Part shown: positions 6,857-7,455 of the stretch, piece by piece
Layout of the letters: each line of letters begins with the position of its first letter
Numbering within the stretch: the first letter of the stretch is position 1
Origin: Campylobacter sp.
GTDB lineage: Bacteria > Campylobacterota > Campylobacteria > Campylobacterales > Campylobacteraceae
Direction of reading: 5' to 3'
Assembly: GCA_024680445.1 (NCBI GenBank)
Contig: JAILCJ010000220.1
Span: 1-7,455 of the forward strand
Length of the DNA: 7,455 bases
Program-made: the position numbers and the translations under genes
Notes under the pieces: model-generated
Database searches by the model: none
Told to the model about the DNA's origin: nothing
What the model saw: only the letters and a program-made list of their open reading frames with translations

Positions 6857-7447
6857 ATGGAGAATTTAGACTTGGCAAAAAGCCAAAACACAGCAAAAAT
6901 AGCCGATGAGATTTGTGCCTTGATACAAGGCATAGAGCTTAAAAAATCGCGTCAAGATGATAGCGTCGATGAGTGGTACTATAAAGAAACTTATGGTGCT
7001 TTTGGTGGCTTGATGAAATTTGTTGGTGATGGCGTCAAAACGGTATCTGGACTGTGCTATTACGCCGATATTGACGATAAAAGCAAAAACAAATTTGATG
7101 AGCTTGAAAGCAAATTTGACGCCTCGTTAAATGCAAAAGACGAATTTTTATCGCTTTTAGATAAAAACGACAGCAAATTAAAAGAGCTGATAAATGAGCT
7201 TGAAGATAGCAAAATTTATAAGGGCATGTTTTTGCTTAGCACTGGTTTTAGCGCACTTGAAATGTTGATAAGTTCACAAAATTTATCTGTTATGTCTTGT
7301 TCATCTAGCAAGGTCGGCGATATGAAACGCAAACTTGCAGACTTAAAAATACAAGCAAAAGAACTTGCACAAAAAGCAAGAGAGTATCAAAATAAATTTG
7401 ATAAAATTATCAAATTTGTAGAAAATCACATAGAAAAAACCGCATAA
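6857..7447 (+). CDS. Helical, coiled-coil protein of unknown function
   Basis: This protein has 196 residues, with ATG at 6857 preceded by AAGGAG at 6845-6850. I do not recognise a family. Residues 10-30 form an amphipathic helix. Residues 38-70 (from DEWYYKETYGAFGGLMKFVG) are aromatic and glycine-rich and could contact a membrane. Residues 75-120 and 152-192 are Lys/Glu/Asp-rich with coiled-coil character, split by a moderately hydrophobic stretch at 121-147 (YKGMFLLSTGFSALEMLISS) that is too polar to be a sure membrane helix. This resembles helper proteins that sit next to dynamin-like GTPases, but that is impression rather than proof. The stop is eight bases from the window end, so any further operon gene lies outside. 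Confidence 0.78.
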   Translation: MENLDLAKSQNTAKIADEICALIQGIELKKSRQDDSVDEWYYKETYGAFGGLMKFVGDGVKTVSGLCYYADIDDKSKNKFDELESKFDASLNAKDEFLSLLDKNDSKLKELINELEDSKIYKGMFLLSTGFSALEMLISSQNLSVMSCSSSKVGDMKRKLADLKIQAKELAQKAREYQNKFDKIIKFVENHIEKTA

Positions 7448-7455
7448 AAAAGTCT

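Noticed and set aside
6968..7060. Homology between the WYYKETYGAFGG region and the KWYNPFSWG motif of the GTPase
   Set aside because: They share only an aromatic W-Y pair; the surrounding residues do not align.
1..7455. CRISPR array, tRNA, rRNA or insertion sequence
   Set aside because: I saw no regularly spaced repeats, cloverleaf, rRNA words, transposase motifs or terminal inverted repeats by eye.

Overview
The window is AT-rich with short intergenic gaps, strong AAGGAG-type ribosome binding sites, a TATAAT-type -10 box without a recognisable -35, and frequent AAATTTG words. This suggests an epsilonproteobacterium, most likely Campylobacter or a close relative. The assignment rests on style and protein flavour, not on a marker gene.

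Layout. (1) Bases 1-5908, plus strand: one tight operon of five genes. In order they are the C-terminal part of a large dynamin-like GTPase (5' end outside the window), a small protein with a C-terminal membrane anchor, a 1054-residue HerA/FtsK-type ATPase carrying an internal glycine-zipper segment, a stand-alone WHH-type HNH/Endo VII nuclease, and a probable DUF6985-like immunity protein. Junctions are overlaps of 8, 1 and 8 bases and one 13-base gap, each with a well-placed ribosome binding site, so the five genes are probably expressed together. (2) Bases 5933-6478, minus strand: a DUF2628-like membrane protein with a TTG start, convergent with the operon. (3) Bases 6479-6651: a divergent promoter region. 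(4) Bases 6652-7447, plus strand: a second short operon with a 63-residue zinc-ribbon protein and a 196-residue helical protein, probably continuing beyond the right edge.

How it may work together (inference). Three genes have membrane or motor character: a membrane-remodelling GTPase, a tail-anchored protein, and a hexameric-type pump with a membrane-active insert. A nuclease and its likely neutraliser follow directly. Two readings fit. One is a contact or secretion type toxin device in which the ATPase moves the nuclease or DNA across a membrane. The other is an anti-phage or anti-plasmid device in which the nuclease is the effector, held in check by the last gene. The sequence does not decide between them. 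I do not recognise this gene set as a named system.
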